Below, piece by piece: positions 28,138-39,255 of a stretch of 64,000 bases of DNA. This DNA is from Pachypanchax playfairii. Its lineage: Eukaryota > Chordata > Actinopteri > Cyprinodontiformes > Aplocheilidae. How positions within the stretch are numbered: position 1 is the first letter of the stretch; every line of letters starts with the position of its first letter. The notes beneath the pieces were generated by a model. It was given only the letters and a program-made list of their open reading frames with translations. It had not been told where the DNA came from and ran no database searches. The stretch spans positions 1,313,718 to 1,377,717 of the forward strand of contig SSNP01000031.1 in NCBI GenBank assembly GCA_006937955.1. The letters are read 5' to 3'. The position numbers were made by a program, and so were the translations under genes.

Positions 28138-28182
28138 ATATTTCTTCTGAATGATATTCCTCTTAGGTCTTTCCTTGGTCAT
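28138..28182 (-). CDS. jarid2: jarid2 first coding exon (partial CDS, 15 codons)
   Basis: The reverse complement encodes M-T-K-E-R-P-K-R-N-I-I-Q-K-K-Y and runs straight into a GTAAGT donor at 28132-28137, in phase 0. This matches the invariant N-terminus of vertebrate JARID2 (human has S in place of T at residue 2), where a short first coding exon is followed by an exon starting D-D-S-D-G. JARID2 is a nuclear Jumonji/ARID protein without demethylase activity that binds and guides Polycomb repressive complex 2 in development. The start is supported by an A at -3 and an in-frame TGA at 28186-28188, just upstream of the ATG. The remaining exons lie beyond the left edge of the window. Teleosts carry jarid2a and jarid2b, and this exon alone does not separate them. 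The identification rests on 15 residues plus the splice site and the long flanking intron. Confidence 0.9.
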
Positions 28183-28560
28183 TATTCAATCCCCCAAAAG
28201 AGTGTTTGGCTATAATAAAGAGAATGGCCACATTAATTTCTTTTCTTTCACTCTCGCCTCTCCGGGGCTCCACCAACAACTGACTATTTAAATCCCCGGC
28301 TCTCTCTGTAGGAAAAAAAAGCTTCGCTGGCTTTGCAGAAATCCTCCTTCGGTGTTTCCCTCAAAGCAGTTGGATAATAACTCCCCCACGACTCAAGGGT
28401 CGACGACGAACAGAGACGAACTGGACCCAAACTCACTTGGTTCTAACATAGTCAAAACAAATGCACAACAATAAGTTCCATTCGCACGAACAGCTTCTTC
28501 TTCTTCTTCTGCTTCTTCTCCGTCTCTGCGCACTCGCTCCTCCGGGCTCTTTTCACGCAC
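28183..28560 (-). promoter_or_regulatory. jarid2: jarid2 5' UTR and probable core promoter
   Basis: This region lies directly upstream of the jarid2 ATG on the minus strand. It includes a TATA-like element reading ATTTAAATAG on the minus strand (about 28284-28293), a GA-rich leader, and a CpG-richer stretch with a (GAA)n run on the minus strand (28493-28520). On the minus strand a good acceptor (T-rich tract then CCTACAG, AG at 28306-28307) lies about 130 bp downstream of a CAA/GTGAGT donor-like site (28431-28436), so a short 5' UTR intron at 28306-28436 is possible. The transcription start is not defined by the sequence; the TATA-like motif and the CpG-rich block would give different starts. 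Confidence 0.6.
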
Positions 28561-28810
28561 ATGAATACAGCTGAGGTTACCGAATCACATCTTGTTTGAG
28601 GTCAGCGATAAGATGGAGAAATTAATAAATAAAGGTTAAAATAAAAGGAAAACGTCGCGTGTTTTCGAGCTGGAGCCTACGGTTGTTCAGAGAGCTCTCC
28701 AGCGGCACTGCTCTGCCGACCGAGAGCAGCTCCTTTCTTCGAGGCCTCAGCCTATCACGTCCTCCAAAAACTCAGCGGCAACTTCAAACGCAGCGCTCCA
28801 AGGAGCATGC
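28380..28810. promoter_or_regulatory. CpG-rich island at the jarid2 5' end
   Basis: CpG dinucleotides are clearly denser here than in the flanking AT-rich DNA, for example around 28400-28420, 28475-28560 and 28650-28810. The position just upstream of the jarid2 first exon fits a developmental-gene promoter island. A plus-strand open frame (28659-28937, 92 codons) starts inside it. It has no recognisable domain and may reflect CpG-rich DNA or a divergent upstream antisense transcript. Confidence 0.5.
28493..28520. repeat. (CTT)n / (GAA)n microsatellite in the jarid2 leader
   Basis: Nine CTT-like units with one G interruption on the plus strand. On the transcribed strand this is a GAA-rich purine tract within the probable 5' UTR or promoter. 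Confidence 0.85.
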
Positions 28811-29293
28811 GCTGCCAGGAAGCTTCATCTCACACTCATTTATGGACTTTACGAGATTTTTAAAAAATCCCCAATTTCAGCTTGAATCCAGAGTTTTGAG
28901 GTTTAGAGTTGCTGCACCATGTTTGTGTCTCATATAGTCGGCTTTCAAAGCAAAGCTCCACCTTTTTCAAGTTAATTGACATTCAGTTTTTTTCTCCAAC
29001 ATGATTGGTGACATTTAAGTGTCTACATTAGATCAAATTTGTTATTTAGTTATTTTTGTCTACATAAATAAAAGAACCAATAGACTAAAAGTAATAAAGG
29101 TGCTGGACATTTCATGAAATTTCCAGCCTGCGACCCCACTCAACCTCAAACAAGAACAGTCCATGTGTTTTGCTTTATGTGATACATTTAAAGCAATTTA
29201 ACAATGAATTGTAAATAAAGTTGTTTTTTTATCAATTTATTTTCTAGCATAAAATAACAGCCTGCTACAAACATTCAGCTGATCTCCAGAATG

Positions 29294-29623
29294 GCAGCAA
29301 GAAGGTCTTGGGTTTGAGTTTGCGTGTTCTCTCCATGCATGCATGTGTTTTCTTTGGGGATTTTGGTTTTATTTCACTGATCAAAAACATACATGTTTGC
29401 TGGTAACTCTAAATTGGCCCTATAGCCGTGAGTGTGTGCGCAAATGGAACATCTGGGGATCCCAGGAGGAGCTGGAGAGTGTTGCTGGGGTGAGGGATGT
29501 CCGGGTCTCTCCCAAACCTGTTGCCCCTGTAACCCAACATTGGATAACCAGAAGAAGACAGATGGATGTGTGAATGGTTGTTTGTCTCACTTCAGTCCTG
29601 TGATTGACTGACAACCTGTCCAG
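29294..29623 (+). mobile_element. SINE-like dispersed repeat, copy A, interrupted
   Basis: The segment matches the common teleost repeat that has GCAAGAAGGTC..GGGTTTGAG near its 5' end (a tRNA B-box-like word), TCTCCATGCATGCATG, AACTCTAAATTG, and CAACCTGTCCAG near the 3' end. It is on the plus strand and lacks part of the consensus between the B-box region and the TTCTCTCC block. It is split by the LINE tail at 29446-29568, with the SINE text resuming at TGTGAATGGTTG. Confidence 0.6.
29446..29568 (+). mobile_element. Rex3-like (RTE clade) LINE 3' end, nested
   Basis: This is a 5'-truncated insert beginning GGAACATCTGGGGATCCC, then AGGAGGAGCTGG and TGGGGTGAGGGATGTC, ending GGATAACCAGAAGAAG and GATGGATG. 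It matches the usual 3' end of a very common teleost LINE, where GATG tail repeats are typical of Rex3. It sits inside SINE-like copy A, so it inserted after it. The family name is from memory of the consensus and should be confirmed. Confidence 0.6.
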
Positions 29624-29675
29624 ATTGTTACTTTTTTGGCCAACCACTGCTGCAGGTGTCCATCTCAAGCATTGA

Positions 29676-29903
29676 TTGAGCAGGAGGCGGGTACACCTTG
29701 GACAGGTCATCAGTCCATCACATTCAGATGAACAATTCTTCATGTTCACTCCCAGTTACAACCAATTTGGAACCATAAGTTATCCCAACATGCTTGTTTT
29801 TGGCCTGTGAGGAAACCAGAGAACTGACCGAAAAGCCTCACATACATGGGAAGAACATCCAATGGCTCCAGTGGAGTGAGTGTTTGTTAGAAGGCAACAG
29901 TGA
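29676..29903 (-). mobile_element. SINE-like dispersed repeat, copy B, inverted
   Basis: Reading the reverse complement gives the same repeat as copies A and C: TGTTGCCTT near the 5' side, CATGCTTG-type and GTGAACATG words, and the GACCTGTCC..CCGCCTCCTG core. Copies A and B are therefore inverted relative to each other with a spacer of about 50 bases. Confidence 0.55.
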
Positions 29904-30065
29904 CCCTGTAGCCCCCAACAAAAAAACTCAAAATTAGTATTGTTTAGGTTGAATGCATGGCCATGTTTTCAAATAGTTTTTACTGAACTGGCTCGTTCAA
30001 CTTTAAAGTAACCAAGATGCAGACTTCATAGTGTATTTTATTGTAGTTTATCCCTTTTAAAGGAA

Positions 30066-30356
30066 CTGCACGGTGGTGCAGTGAGTAGCACTGTTGCCTT
30101 GTAGTAAGTTCAAAACCAAGCTGGGGCCTTTCTGCATGGAGTTTGCATGTTCTCCCTGTGCATGTGTGGGTTTTTACCAAAGACTCCAGTTTCCTCTCAC
30201 AGACCAAAAGCATGCATGATGTAAATTAGCAACTCTAAATTGTCCCTAGATGTGTGTGTCTGTGATGGACTGGCGACCTGTCCAGGTGTAACCCCGCCTC
30301 TTGCCCAGCGACAGCGACACCATCTGGTGACCCTGAACAGGAATGAGCAGGTAAAG
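30066..30356 (+). mobile_element. SINE-like dispersed repeat, copy C
   Basis: This is the most complete copy. It has CGGTGGTGCAGTGAGTAGCA, GGCCTTTCTGCATGGAGTTT, AACTCTAAATTGTCCCTAG, and TGGCGACCTGTCCAGGTGTA followed by CCCGCCTCTTGCCC. It carries a single-copy 3' part ending near GAATGAGCAGGTA. No clear target duplication was found. Confidence 0.65.
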
Positions 30357-30359
30357 CTA

Positions 30360-31967
30360 CTGACATACAAGTGAGAGGCGGTTTAAATTTAATTTCAATA
30401 CAGATATCATCTGTGAGACAAAAGAAGGTATTTTCTTATGTAGGATTATTTTACCATTTTATTTACACACATTTACACATTATAAAGTATGTAAAGACAA
30501 TTTAGTTCCAAATGCACTCATGTTGCTTTTTCATGTTTGTTTGCAGCCTTTCATATGTCTAAAAACTTTATTTGTATTGAGTACAGACATTATATGAAGA
30601 CAGACAGCGGGGGTTTGACAGTGTGATGGATCTCATCTTCTGTTACCTTTTTTTAGTTGTCATTCAGAACAAATAAATTGATGTAGACAGTTTGGAACAG
30701 GAAGAGGATGTGTTGGTCCAGATTTTATTTATCTATTATTCAAACATCTGCTGGCTACACTAGAAACCTAGGAATATGGAGTTTCATCATGCTCAAATAT
30801 TTATGTCAACCCTAACCATTTTTTTTTTCTAAATCTTTGACCAGAAATTTCCTCAATGACTGACTGTCTTTTAAAATATATAAACTAACTCACATTTGGG
30901 GCCTTTTTTAGAGGAACTCAGTGTAAAAATGAAAAGAAATGCAAAGGATGGTTGAGTATCTGATAACCACCACCATATTAATCATGCTGATTTCATTGTT
31001 ATTCATGTTTCATGGAATTATTGATGCCTTTTCGGTGTTTGATGTAGCTTTAGCATGACCCACCACACGATCCAAGAGCTGAACTTACACATGAACAAAA
31101 ATGTCAAATCAGTAGTTCACAGGGGTCAGTAACTCCAACCACAGCTTGCTTATAACATGGTATTTTATATGCAAGAAACAGAAAAACACAATGCTGTAAA
31201 AAAAAAATTATTTAATTATTTCTATAAATGAAGGGAATAAACTCTGTAGAGAAAATCCTACGATTGAGTTTACTTCAGAGTAAAATAAAGATATTTCAGT
31301 GAATCTATAATTTTCCATCGCAGAAATATACTTGTCTTTTTTGTCCTTGTTCTTTGATGTCATGCCCTTTTGCAGCGTAAGAGTCAAGAGTGCTATTTTA
31401 AGATGAGGCTGCTGAACACTCTGCCTTTAGCTCCCATCACCCTGCAGTCTCAGGGGGTTCACAGGGGTCTTCTGCTCTACTGGTGCTGACATTTAGGCCC
31501 AAATGAATCAATGAGACAAGCTGGTGGAGGGATGGCTCGGTTTTACATCCGTCCCCCTCCCCACATGACTCGTGTTTAGCCCACGTTATGCACATACAGA
31601 GGAGTCAGAAGGTATTTAAGGAATGGTTTGGATTTATTAAAGTGGGGTCTTGTTGAGGAGTTATGAACTGTCAGTGTGTTACCTGTTGTAGATAGTTCAA
31701 GCCAAGGGTTGTTCGACGAAATGCCGACTGCAAAACAAATTACTACAGTATTAAAACTACTTCAATCCCAAAAAATCTCGAGTTTTTTTACAGTGTGTTA
31801 CTTTTGCATCAGAGAGTTTTGCTGCCAGGTTTTTACTTAGCGCGTTCCATTTTGCAATAAATGTTTCACATGGGTTTCTACTGTTAATGGATCACTAAGA
31901 TTTCTGTTACTTGTGTCATGATGACGGACTCTAATAAAGCATTTGCCTGAACTTTTTTTTTTTTTTT
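30360..31967. other. intergenic AT-rich stretch, nothing recognised
   Basis: Unique AT-rich DNA with no open frame longer than about 80 codons. A T-rich run ends it (about 31952-31968), at the edge of the next repeat. Confidence 0.5.
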
Positions 31968-32125
31968 CCCACTGGAATTGTTTTAAGATTCCAAAATCCA
32001 CCTTGATCTTGACTTTGCTAAAGCTAGCAGTTAGCGCGACCGTCCAATCTAAACTGTTTCCCCAAACTGAGGTCATTCAAAGAGCTTCATACCTACAACA
32101 TGTAAGATACTGACTGTTCTTAAGT
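31968..32125 (+). repeat. dispersed repeat, CCAAACTGAGG family
   Basis: It shares a series of words with 60640-60805 in the same order and orientation: GTTTTAA, ATCCACYTTGATCTT, CTAGC and GTTAGC, then CCAAACTGAG and GTAAGATA. Divergence is substantial. The full element ends were not defined. Confidence 0.5.
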
Positions 32126-35100
32126 CTTTCAAAAGCCCACTTAACAAATATAAAACCTTACCTTTTGAGAATGTTTCAGCCTTTTTATTGACCTAGCAAA
32201 CATCTGGAAACTAGTTGACACAACAAGCATTGATAAGTCTATTGTATTAAAGAATTTAAGTAAGTGAACTCTATCTGTTCCTGTAACCTTGTTGTGCTTT
32301 TTACAAATACATGTTAACTCATGGCAACACAAGCTATAAACTTGTTGGTCAAAAGCAAAGTCTGTTTTTATTAATTTATGAAAGTAAAAGCACATGAGAC
32401 AGATTGTGTTTTTGGCAGCGTTTCTTTACAAGAACAGCTGTTTTCAAAAGTGCTGTTTGGACTTCGGAAACGGTAGAATAATTTACACCAATTGAGGTGT
32501 GTGTGTACATGTGTGTATGAATGTGTGCGTGTGCGTGGGACAAAGAAGGCCCGGGATTGATTAGAGCCTTCACTCTCAATGTGGTTAATTGCCCAGTGAG
32601 GCTTAGCAGACGGTGCTTGCTTGATTGATGTTCGATAGCCAAGAAGAGGAGGAGTCAAAATGTGTCCACACATGTGTAGGGTGGTGGCAACAAATCTCAA
32701 ATTAATGTTGAAAGACTGAATAGTTAAATATTGTTCACATTGTTGAAATAAATCCAAAGGAGATTCCTAAAAAAAAAGATCTTGTAATCCCATCTGCTAG
32801 AAATAAAAAGAAAGAAAACATTGATCTGTGCCTCCTTTTTAGTCATTCATCTGTAACTGGGCTCAAACTTTTATGTTGTTTTAGCTTGCATGTCTGAGGA
32901 AATAGGACTAAAAAATACTGAAACCCAAAGAAAAAGTTAAATACAGTTATTAATATAAACTGATGAGATCATGAGCTGAAGATGTGAGGAACAAATGTTT
33001 CTTCCGGAAGCAGAACATCAGAGGTAAGTTGTCTAGTGAGACACAGAAGTAAGTTTCACTGAGAAGATTTCAGTGTAAGAAGGAAACAAGGAAAAACATC
33101 ATAAAAATACAGTTCTCTCTGGAAAATACTACAAATAGTTTGGCTGAGGCCGTAAACAATCTGGTACCAGAAAGTAGAAAATACCCTGTAGATAACCTGC
33201 TCAGACAGTAAAGAGATTACCGACAGGTGAGCTGCTGCAGTTCTCACACAGCAGGCGGAGCACAGAGACGGAGTGGACCAGCCCACTGCTCACCTGATAA
33301 TATTCTGATAATTTAATCTTCTCTCAGTTTGTTTCAGTTCAGCCCTTCAAAGTAACAGTCTCATTCCAGAGATGGAGAAAGATTTTATCTGACTTTAAGT
33401 CGATTGTAATCAGAATAACTAAAACATCTGTCCTGCATCAGTTTAAATCCCAATGACCACTGAGTTAAAATAAATGATAGTTAAAGCTTCTATTTAAGAA
33501 AAACAATCCTGATTTTTATCTGTTTTTTGCACTCAATTAAAAATATACATATTTAAAAAATATGTATTATTGAGTAAGTTGGGTTTGTACTGTATTTCAT
33601 AGCGAGAGCAGGATTTATCTGCATGATACTGTGTGGATGAGGAAGTAGTAAAACCATCAATTTGAAGGCTATAAAATCTCTCAGTGATATGGGAACCACG
33701 GATGTTAAATATTGACTCAGGCACATCATTTATATTTTCCATGTTGTTCTAAATGTTTTAAATCAGACTAAGAGGTTATTCACTTTAAAAAAAGAGGCCA
33801 AATTCACGTTTTCTCTGGAGATTAGGTATGAATCTTAAAAAAAGATCTGCCTTAAATAGTACAACGCCACCATTGCACTATATTTATATGAATCTATATG
33901 GTTACGAGCACAACTAACAGTATTTATTAGTCACTGTCCCACTGGAAAAAATACCCCATATATTTATAAAACAAACGAGGAAGTACATGAATATGTTTTT
34001 TCCGTAGATCAAAATTAAATCAAAATAAAGTCACCATTTCCAGTTTCTTAGAATTGTGCAAACTTAATAAGTTAATTGAAATCCAAGGATTAAAAGCAAC
34101 CTTGTCTGATTATGATTTTTTTGCAAAATATGTGAGTTCAACTAAACCCAAACAAATTGTTTCACTGTTATATTTGTAAATTGTAACAAAAGACCAAAAA
34201 AAAGGCAAAAAAAAGCTAGTCAATATCCAGATAACATATCTGTCAGAAAATATAGATCCAATGCTCTCCGAGCAAGTATTGAAGTAATGTTCCTCAATAA
34301 CCGATAACTGAAAATATCCTAAAAACTGATGGAAATCCAGCACCTAGACAAACCTATAACGCCTAAACACAGAATTGTAGCACGAACAGGTTTTGCTCAT
34401 TGGATTTTAGTTACATTCAGTGTTTCGTGATTACAAACAGTTCCGCTCTTGAACATAAATTTTACGTACCCTGGTGTTAAAGATGGCAGACTGACCAGAG
34501 GTTGTTTTGGTTTTAAATTACCCAGCTGAAATTGGAATCTTATAAGTACTCATTAAAGAAAGGTTAACCTTACACACACACACACATCTCTGTCTGTGCT
34601 GTTCTGGGACTTGCTGGAATCACAAACACAATTTATTTTTTAACAACCCCTCCAACACACACACATGTCTCCTTTTCTAAAGGGACTTGGAGAGTCCCCA
34701 TTCTACTCCCATGTATAATTGGACACCTTCAGCATAAGAAAACAGACACCAGCTGTGTACACTCGTATCAGCTCTGTCAAACACTGACGATGACACAAAG
34801 AACGGCAAGAGCTCGATCAAACTTTTCCTACAAGTTAAACTTAAAGTGGATTCACTTTAACCAAGCGTCCTTCGAATTCCATTCGCTTTCCGAGCTGTGG
34901 TGTATTACAGGATGAATATCTACGCCCTCAGGCTCTGGGTTGACGTTGTCCTCAGGGCATGCTACGGTTGACCCATCTGGAAGCTAAACTGTCTGAGGAT
35001 CACAGTCAAAGAATGACTTACCTTAATTTTTGCCCCTGAGGCTGTTGTTGTGTTTCACTAATGAGGCACATCTTCCCAGGCTCACCTGGCAGCTGCAAGC

Positions 35101-35240
35101 CGACATGAATTTAATCTGGTGGACTGTAGATTTACAGAAAATATAAACGTTACAAGTTTACAACTCAAGGGATGTTTGATTTTATGACATTAAGATAGTT
35201 GTGCTTCATCTGAAGAACATCCCTCGCAAAATAACAAGAT
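32126..35240. other. intergenic stretch, no gene recognised
   Basis: Mostly unique AT-rich DNA with small CA runs at 32500-32540 and 34575-34590. A higher-complexity block at 34900-35130 contains, on the minus strand, an AAG/GTAAGT donor-like site near 35020, but no frame or acceptor accompanies it. Confidence 0.45.
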
Positions 35241-35249
35241 CCTGGATCA

Positions 35250-35570
35250 AAGTGGATGAATTAGGCTTTCGCTGTAGGCTGCCAGGGTTAGGAGTTCCGT
35301 CATCTGGAGGGAGCTTGGAGTAGAGCCGCACTTGAAATGATCCTGTCATCTGATAAGGGCGCCTCCTGGTTGGCTCCCTGTAGATGTTTTCCAGGCACAT
35401 ACCGCTGTGAGGAGACCCAGGGGTTGACCCAGAACTCATTGGAAGGATTGCATATCTTCACTGGCTGGTGAAGCTAAAAAATCTCACTGAGACCTCTGGA
35501 TTTCATGCCAGGAACTGTTACCTCCTTGACTGGACCTTTAGCTGTAGATAACGGATAAATGGAGTAGGTT
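35250..35570 (+). mobile_element. decayed LINE 3' ORF remnant (Rex3-like/RTE family)
   Basis: The plus strand matches the common teleost LINE 3' coding segment: GGAGCTTGGAGTAGAGCCGC, TCTGATAAGGGCGCCTCCTGG, GATGTTTTCCAGGCACAT and GAGGAGACCCAGGGGTTGACCC. A stretch present in the usual consensus between the AGAGCCGC and the GATCCTGTCATCTG parts is shortened. The 3' flank decays to CGGATAAATGGAG. Stops and indels make it a pseudogene fragment. It is the same family as the nested insert at 29446. Confidence 0.6.
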
Positions 35571-37275
35571 AATCACCTGCAGGAACCAGGGGGTGAACCC
35601 AGGTGTTGAAGTCTGCTGTAACACCTCTGAGCTGCCAAAGGGAGGTAGTCACAGAGCTGAAACTGCTGATAAATATGAGTGTAAGCAGGCATGATGGCTC
35701 TAAGATGGGATGTAGTGATGACAGATGTTTTGTATGACCAGTAGGCTGAAGGATAAAGAATGAAAAACATTTAACACACATGTCCTCCTTAGTGCTCCAT
35801 GTTAACTCAGCTTCCTTATTGCCTCTTATAGCTCTGACGCACAGGGAGCTGCAGCACTGGCTCAGTTAGCTCACACTGTCAAGGGACATAGCTGGTTTAA
35901 TTTGTGATTTACAAATGGCCAGATGTGCCTTAAAGAAACATAGATTTTTTTTAATTGATGTGACAAAACTACTTTGTGAAAATGCAAACTGTCCCTCCAG
36001 GCTAAGATCCTTCTGACTGGTGTTTACTGCAGGTAAGACACTGACCAATCATAAATAGCGCAAACAGTTCCACTTCAAAAAAATAACAGAACCACCTCTT
36101 TTGGTTTGAGGAGCACTTCCTGGTTTTTGTTTTTCAAACCCTTAGTTTGCACTCAGCACATCAGCATTTGGGCTTAGATTTGATCCCCTCCACTCCCACC
36201 AGTCAGTCTGACATTATTAAACACTCTCATTCCCCATTCTCACCTCAAACCAGTGCAGACTGGGACGAGTTGCTAAGCATGAATCTCATGAGGAATGAGC
36301 AGGGTTGCAGTGCCAGACCTCTTGTGTGTATGAAGCCACAGACAGAATAATAAAAATCAACCACAAAGATTCCACAGTTCAGGACTAACTGGCTGACTCA
36401 TGTTTGTCACAGGTGGGGGAAACATGGGCTGAATAAACTCCCCCCCCCCGAATGGTACTCAGCAACAACCCTCCGCGCCTCTTTTCACCCACCTGCGCTG
36501 GATACAAAAGCTGTCCCTCTCCAATTCTTTTAGGGCCGAAGGAGCAAGAGGGGTAACACACAGGGAAGGACGGCACAACTGAAAAAGAAACGGGGGGCTG
36601 GATGGGTCAAGGTGGGGGCTGCCTCAATCATAGCCACGCGGAAACAAAGTAACACAAACTCAAACCACAGCAGGGAAACAGCTGGGGCACACAGGGCCGA
36701 CTGTCTGGGTGGTCCGAAACAGAGACTTTAGAGAGAGGGTGTGAGCTGCAGGAGAAATAAGAGAGAATGAAAGACGCTGAAAAGATTTAGGTAAGAGACG
36801 CTAAAAACTGAGGCTATTAGAGAAAACGGTGGATACGGAGAGGCTTGAAAACAGCCGTGAACGCAGCTACAATTCCTTTTACCCCAGCAATTATAGTAAA
36901 TCAATAAGAATCTATATATAATCAGTCCAAGAAATCCCTGAACAAATGGTGGAAATGTCATGTAAAGCCTTGTACCAGTCATAAGCAAACCAAATCCTAA
37001 CCAGTTCAAGGTGTCAGGAAATATCTGTTTATTTGACCGTTTTCTCAAAATTCTGCAATACCAAGTAAAATTGTACCTGCTGAAAAACGAACAAAAGGAC
37101 ACACAATTTGACAATATCTGTCTGACTTCTTCTGTTGCCATTTTAAAGTTGTTCCAATCCAGCTGCCGTTATCGGAACATTTTAATTAATCCTTTGTCAT
37201 TACAAAAGTTAGAGTGTTGATTATTAGGGGAAAGCATTTGATAACCTCCTCCATTCAGTTGCACACTCCAAGCCA
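35571..37275. other. intergenic stretch, no gene recognised
   Basis: Unique DNA with a C10 run near 36441-36450. Frames are at most about 137 codons (minus strand 36728-37141), hydrophobic and without a recognisable family. Confidence 0.45.
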
Positions 37276-37279
37276 ACAT

Positions 37280-37470
37280 CTTTTTTGCTTTTTTCTTACA
37301 AATCTTATCACATTAATGCAGTTTGCATGATAAAAAAGAAGGTAAGTCACGCGGGAGGTCCTTCATATTTGCATATCCCCAGGGTGCTTTGCTGTAATTT
37401 GGCTACATATGTTCCTTCCCTAATAGGCAGGAGTTGGCTTAACGTGAGGCTTGTGTTTATGGAAACGACC
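37280..37470. promoter_or_regulatory. CNE-like block with two octamer-type sites
   Basis: ATTTGCAT at 37367-37374 is a perfect POU octamer word, and GTTTGCAT at 37321-37328 is one base off, 46 bases away. The block is unique, AT-rich and non-coding. Enhancer function is an inference from sequence style and motif content. Confidence 0.35.
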
Positions 37471-37839
37471 TTACTTGATTGTCTTTTCGGATTCGCAGCT
37501 CTGCTCTGATTTGCAATTGAAAGGCATGTAATTGTACTTGAACTAAGTGAATGACTATAGGTTTTTTAAAGAGGGTGCATGAAGGTGAAAGGTGATTTTT
37601 TTTTAGCTTATCTTCCCTGAGAGCCATCTTCTTCATGGGATGTATTTCAGCATGTGTTTCCTGGGTTCTGCTTTGATGGTGCATGGGATGGTTTTTGGCC
37701 TCTGAATTCATAATGCAGCCAATCCTCCTTCAGTGTTTCTTCTGGTAAAACATAACATATCAGCGTCAAACAGATGGAAATATATTCATGATATGCATTC
37801 TCTTATTCCACTCTAAGTTTGACGTTCTTCCTACCACAT

Positions 37840-38060
37840 CGCTGAAATTCAAACATTAGCAGGGTTGACGCATCGCCAACCAGAAGCGGCCATAAATTGA
37901 GGGCCTACATTGTTCCTGGTCATAGCCTTTTGCTTATCTGCCTGCGTATATTTGCCTACCTTAATTTGCCTCTCAAATCCTGCGCAGTGTGACTGTTATT
38001 GGCTGCCTATACATAAGGAGTCTTGGGTGTTTTAATCCCAACTTGTTATCCATGACATCA
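37840..38060. other. CNE-like unique segment
   Basis: Dense, non-repetitive AT-rich DNA without a frame, upstream of jarid2. It resembles developmental-gene-desert conserved elements. Conservation is untested. Confidence 0.25.
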
Positions 38061-38319
38061 AATCCAATTTATCCAGATTTAACATCAGTTTTCTGTTCAG
38101 TGGAGAGGAAAAGCACCGCAATATGATTGAAAAAAAATCTTTATTAATAACAGCCATTCTTGCGAAACAGTGTTCACTTTTTTTCTCCCCTGAAAAATTA
38201 AACATGATTAGAATGGCTAAAAGGTTAACGAGACCCCCCCCCCCCTCCCCCGCTTTTTTTTGTGGAACAAACCGTGCATTATTTCTCCCTTTCAGAGGAA
38301 GCAATAAGCATCCTCCTTG

Positions 38320-38490
38320 TAATAACAAATGGTGATTATGCCGATGATATTAATTATCATTACTTTCAATTACTACATCCAGCCAGGCCCTGTCAGTTAT
38401 GAGGGCAGCTCCCTGCGGAGGAGCCGCCACCCGCCGCTCCACATTCATCAGCTAAGTCGAGTGATTGTATTACGCCGGGTCTCAGACTCT
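38320..38490. promoter_or_regulatory. CNE-like block with homeodomain cores
   Basis: The words TTAATTATCATTA (38350-38363) and CAATTAC follow each other, next to a GC-richer segment with TGCGGAGGAGCC and ATTCATCAGC. It follows a C-run at about 38236. The block is unique and non-coding; a regulatory role is inferred. Confidence 0.3.
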
Positions 38491-39059
38491 CCTCTTCCTC
38501 TTTTGGCCTCTGTCTCACCCTTTCTGTAATTCTTTGCCATCTTGCCTTTTCTACACTTCTTCTGTGAAGGTTAAAGGAATGAATGAATGAGGTGAGTTGG
38601 AAATTAACCGTGAGATCCGAGATGAGGAAAATCCAAAACTCAGTTTGCACAGATTCCCACATCTCTTCCTCTTTTACTTTGCCTTTCCTGTTGCTTCCAC
38701 TTGACATGAAACATCCATTTCAACTCCATGAAATATAAAGAGAACTCTCATGAATTGTTTACAGGTCAGTAGCATGCTTGCCTATGGCAGCAGAGAAATA
38801 GGCTCATCTTTTTCGGAGGAGCTGTAGTACATGATTGGAGGTAGAGATGGAAGAGTGGGATTAAATTTTTGACCTTAGATTAACTTTAAACAAACAGCAG
38901 GATCATAAAGAATCAACAAATGTCAGGAGACCTAAATGGAGGCAGTTATGAAACAAAAACTTTAACAACTTATCAGAGACAACAAAATGTTTCTTTTAAT
39001 AATGACTTAAATTCCTCTTATCTTTTTAGGATGTAAAAATAGCTGAAAATGTTAACTCG

Positions 39060-39255
39060 CCACCCTTACAGCACTAACATGTTCACCTGTTAAAGGTTGG
39101 ACATGGAACACGAACACCAGAGCGACATCTAGTGTGTGGATGTTGTAGCTGCACCAACAGGACACAGCTTCTAGCCGTCAGGATGCCAGGTTTGCTGCCG
39201 ATACGTGAAGTGACCAGCCTGCACCATGTCCAGTAACGACTCATACAGGGTAAGA
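39060..39255 (+). promoter_or_regulatory. CTCF-like site and small exon-like segment
   Basis: On the minus strand CACTAGATGTCGC (about 39130) differs from the CTCF core by one base. About 90 bases downstream, an ATG at 39226 opens eight codons (M-S-S-N-D-S-Y-R) that end at an AGG/GTAAGA donor (from 39250). It could be the first exon of an unrecognised gene, the start of a transposon gene, or chance. No downstream exon was identified. Confidence 0.25.

Noticed and set aside
35206..35439. 77-codon minus-strand frame
   Set aside because: It is the antisense of a decayed LINE 3' segment.
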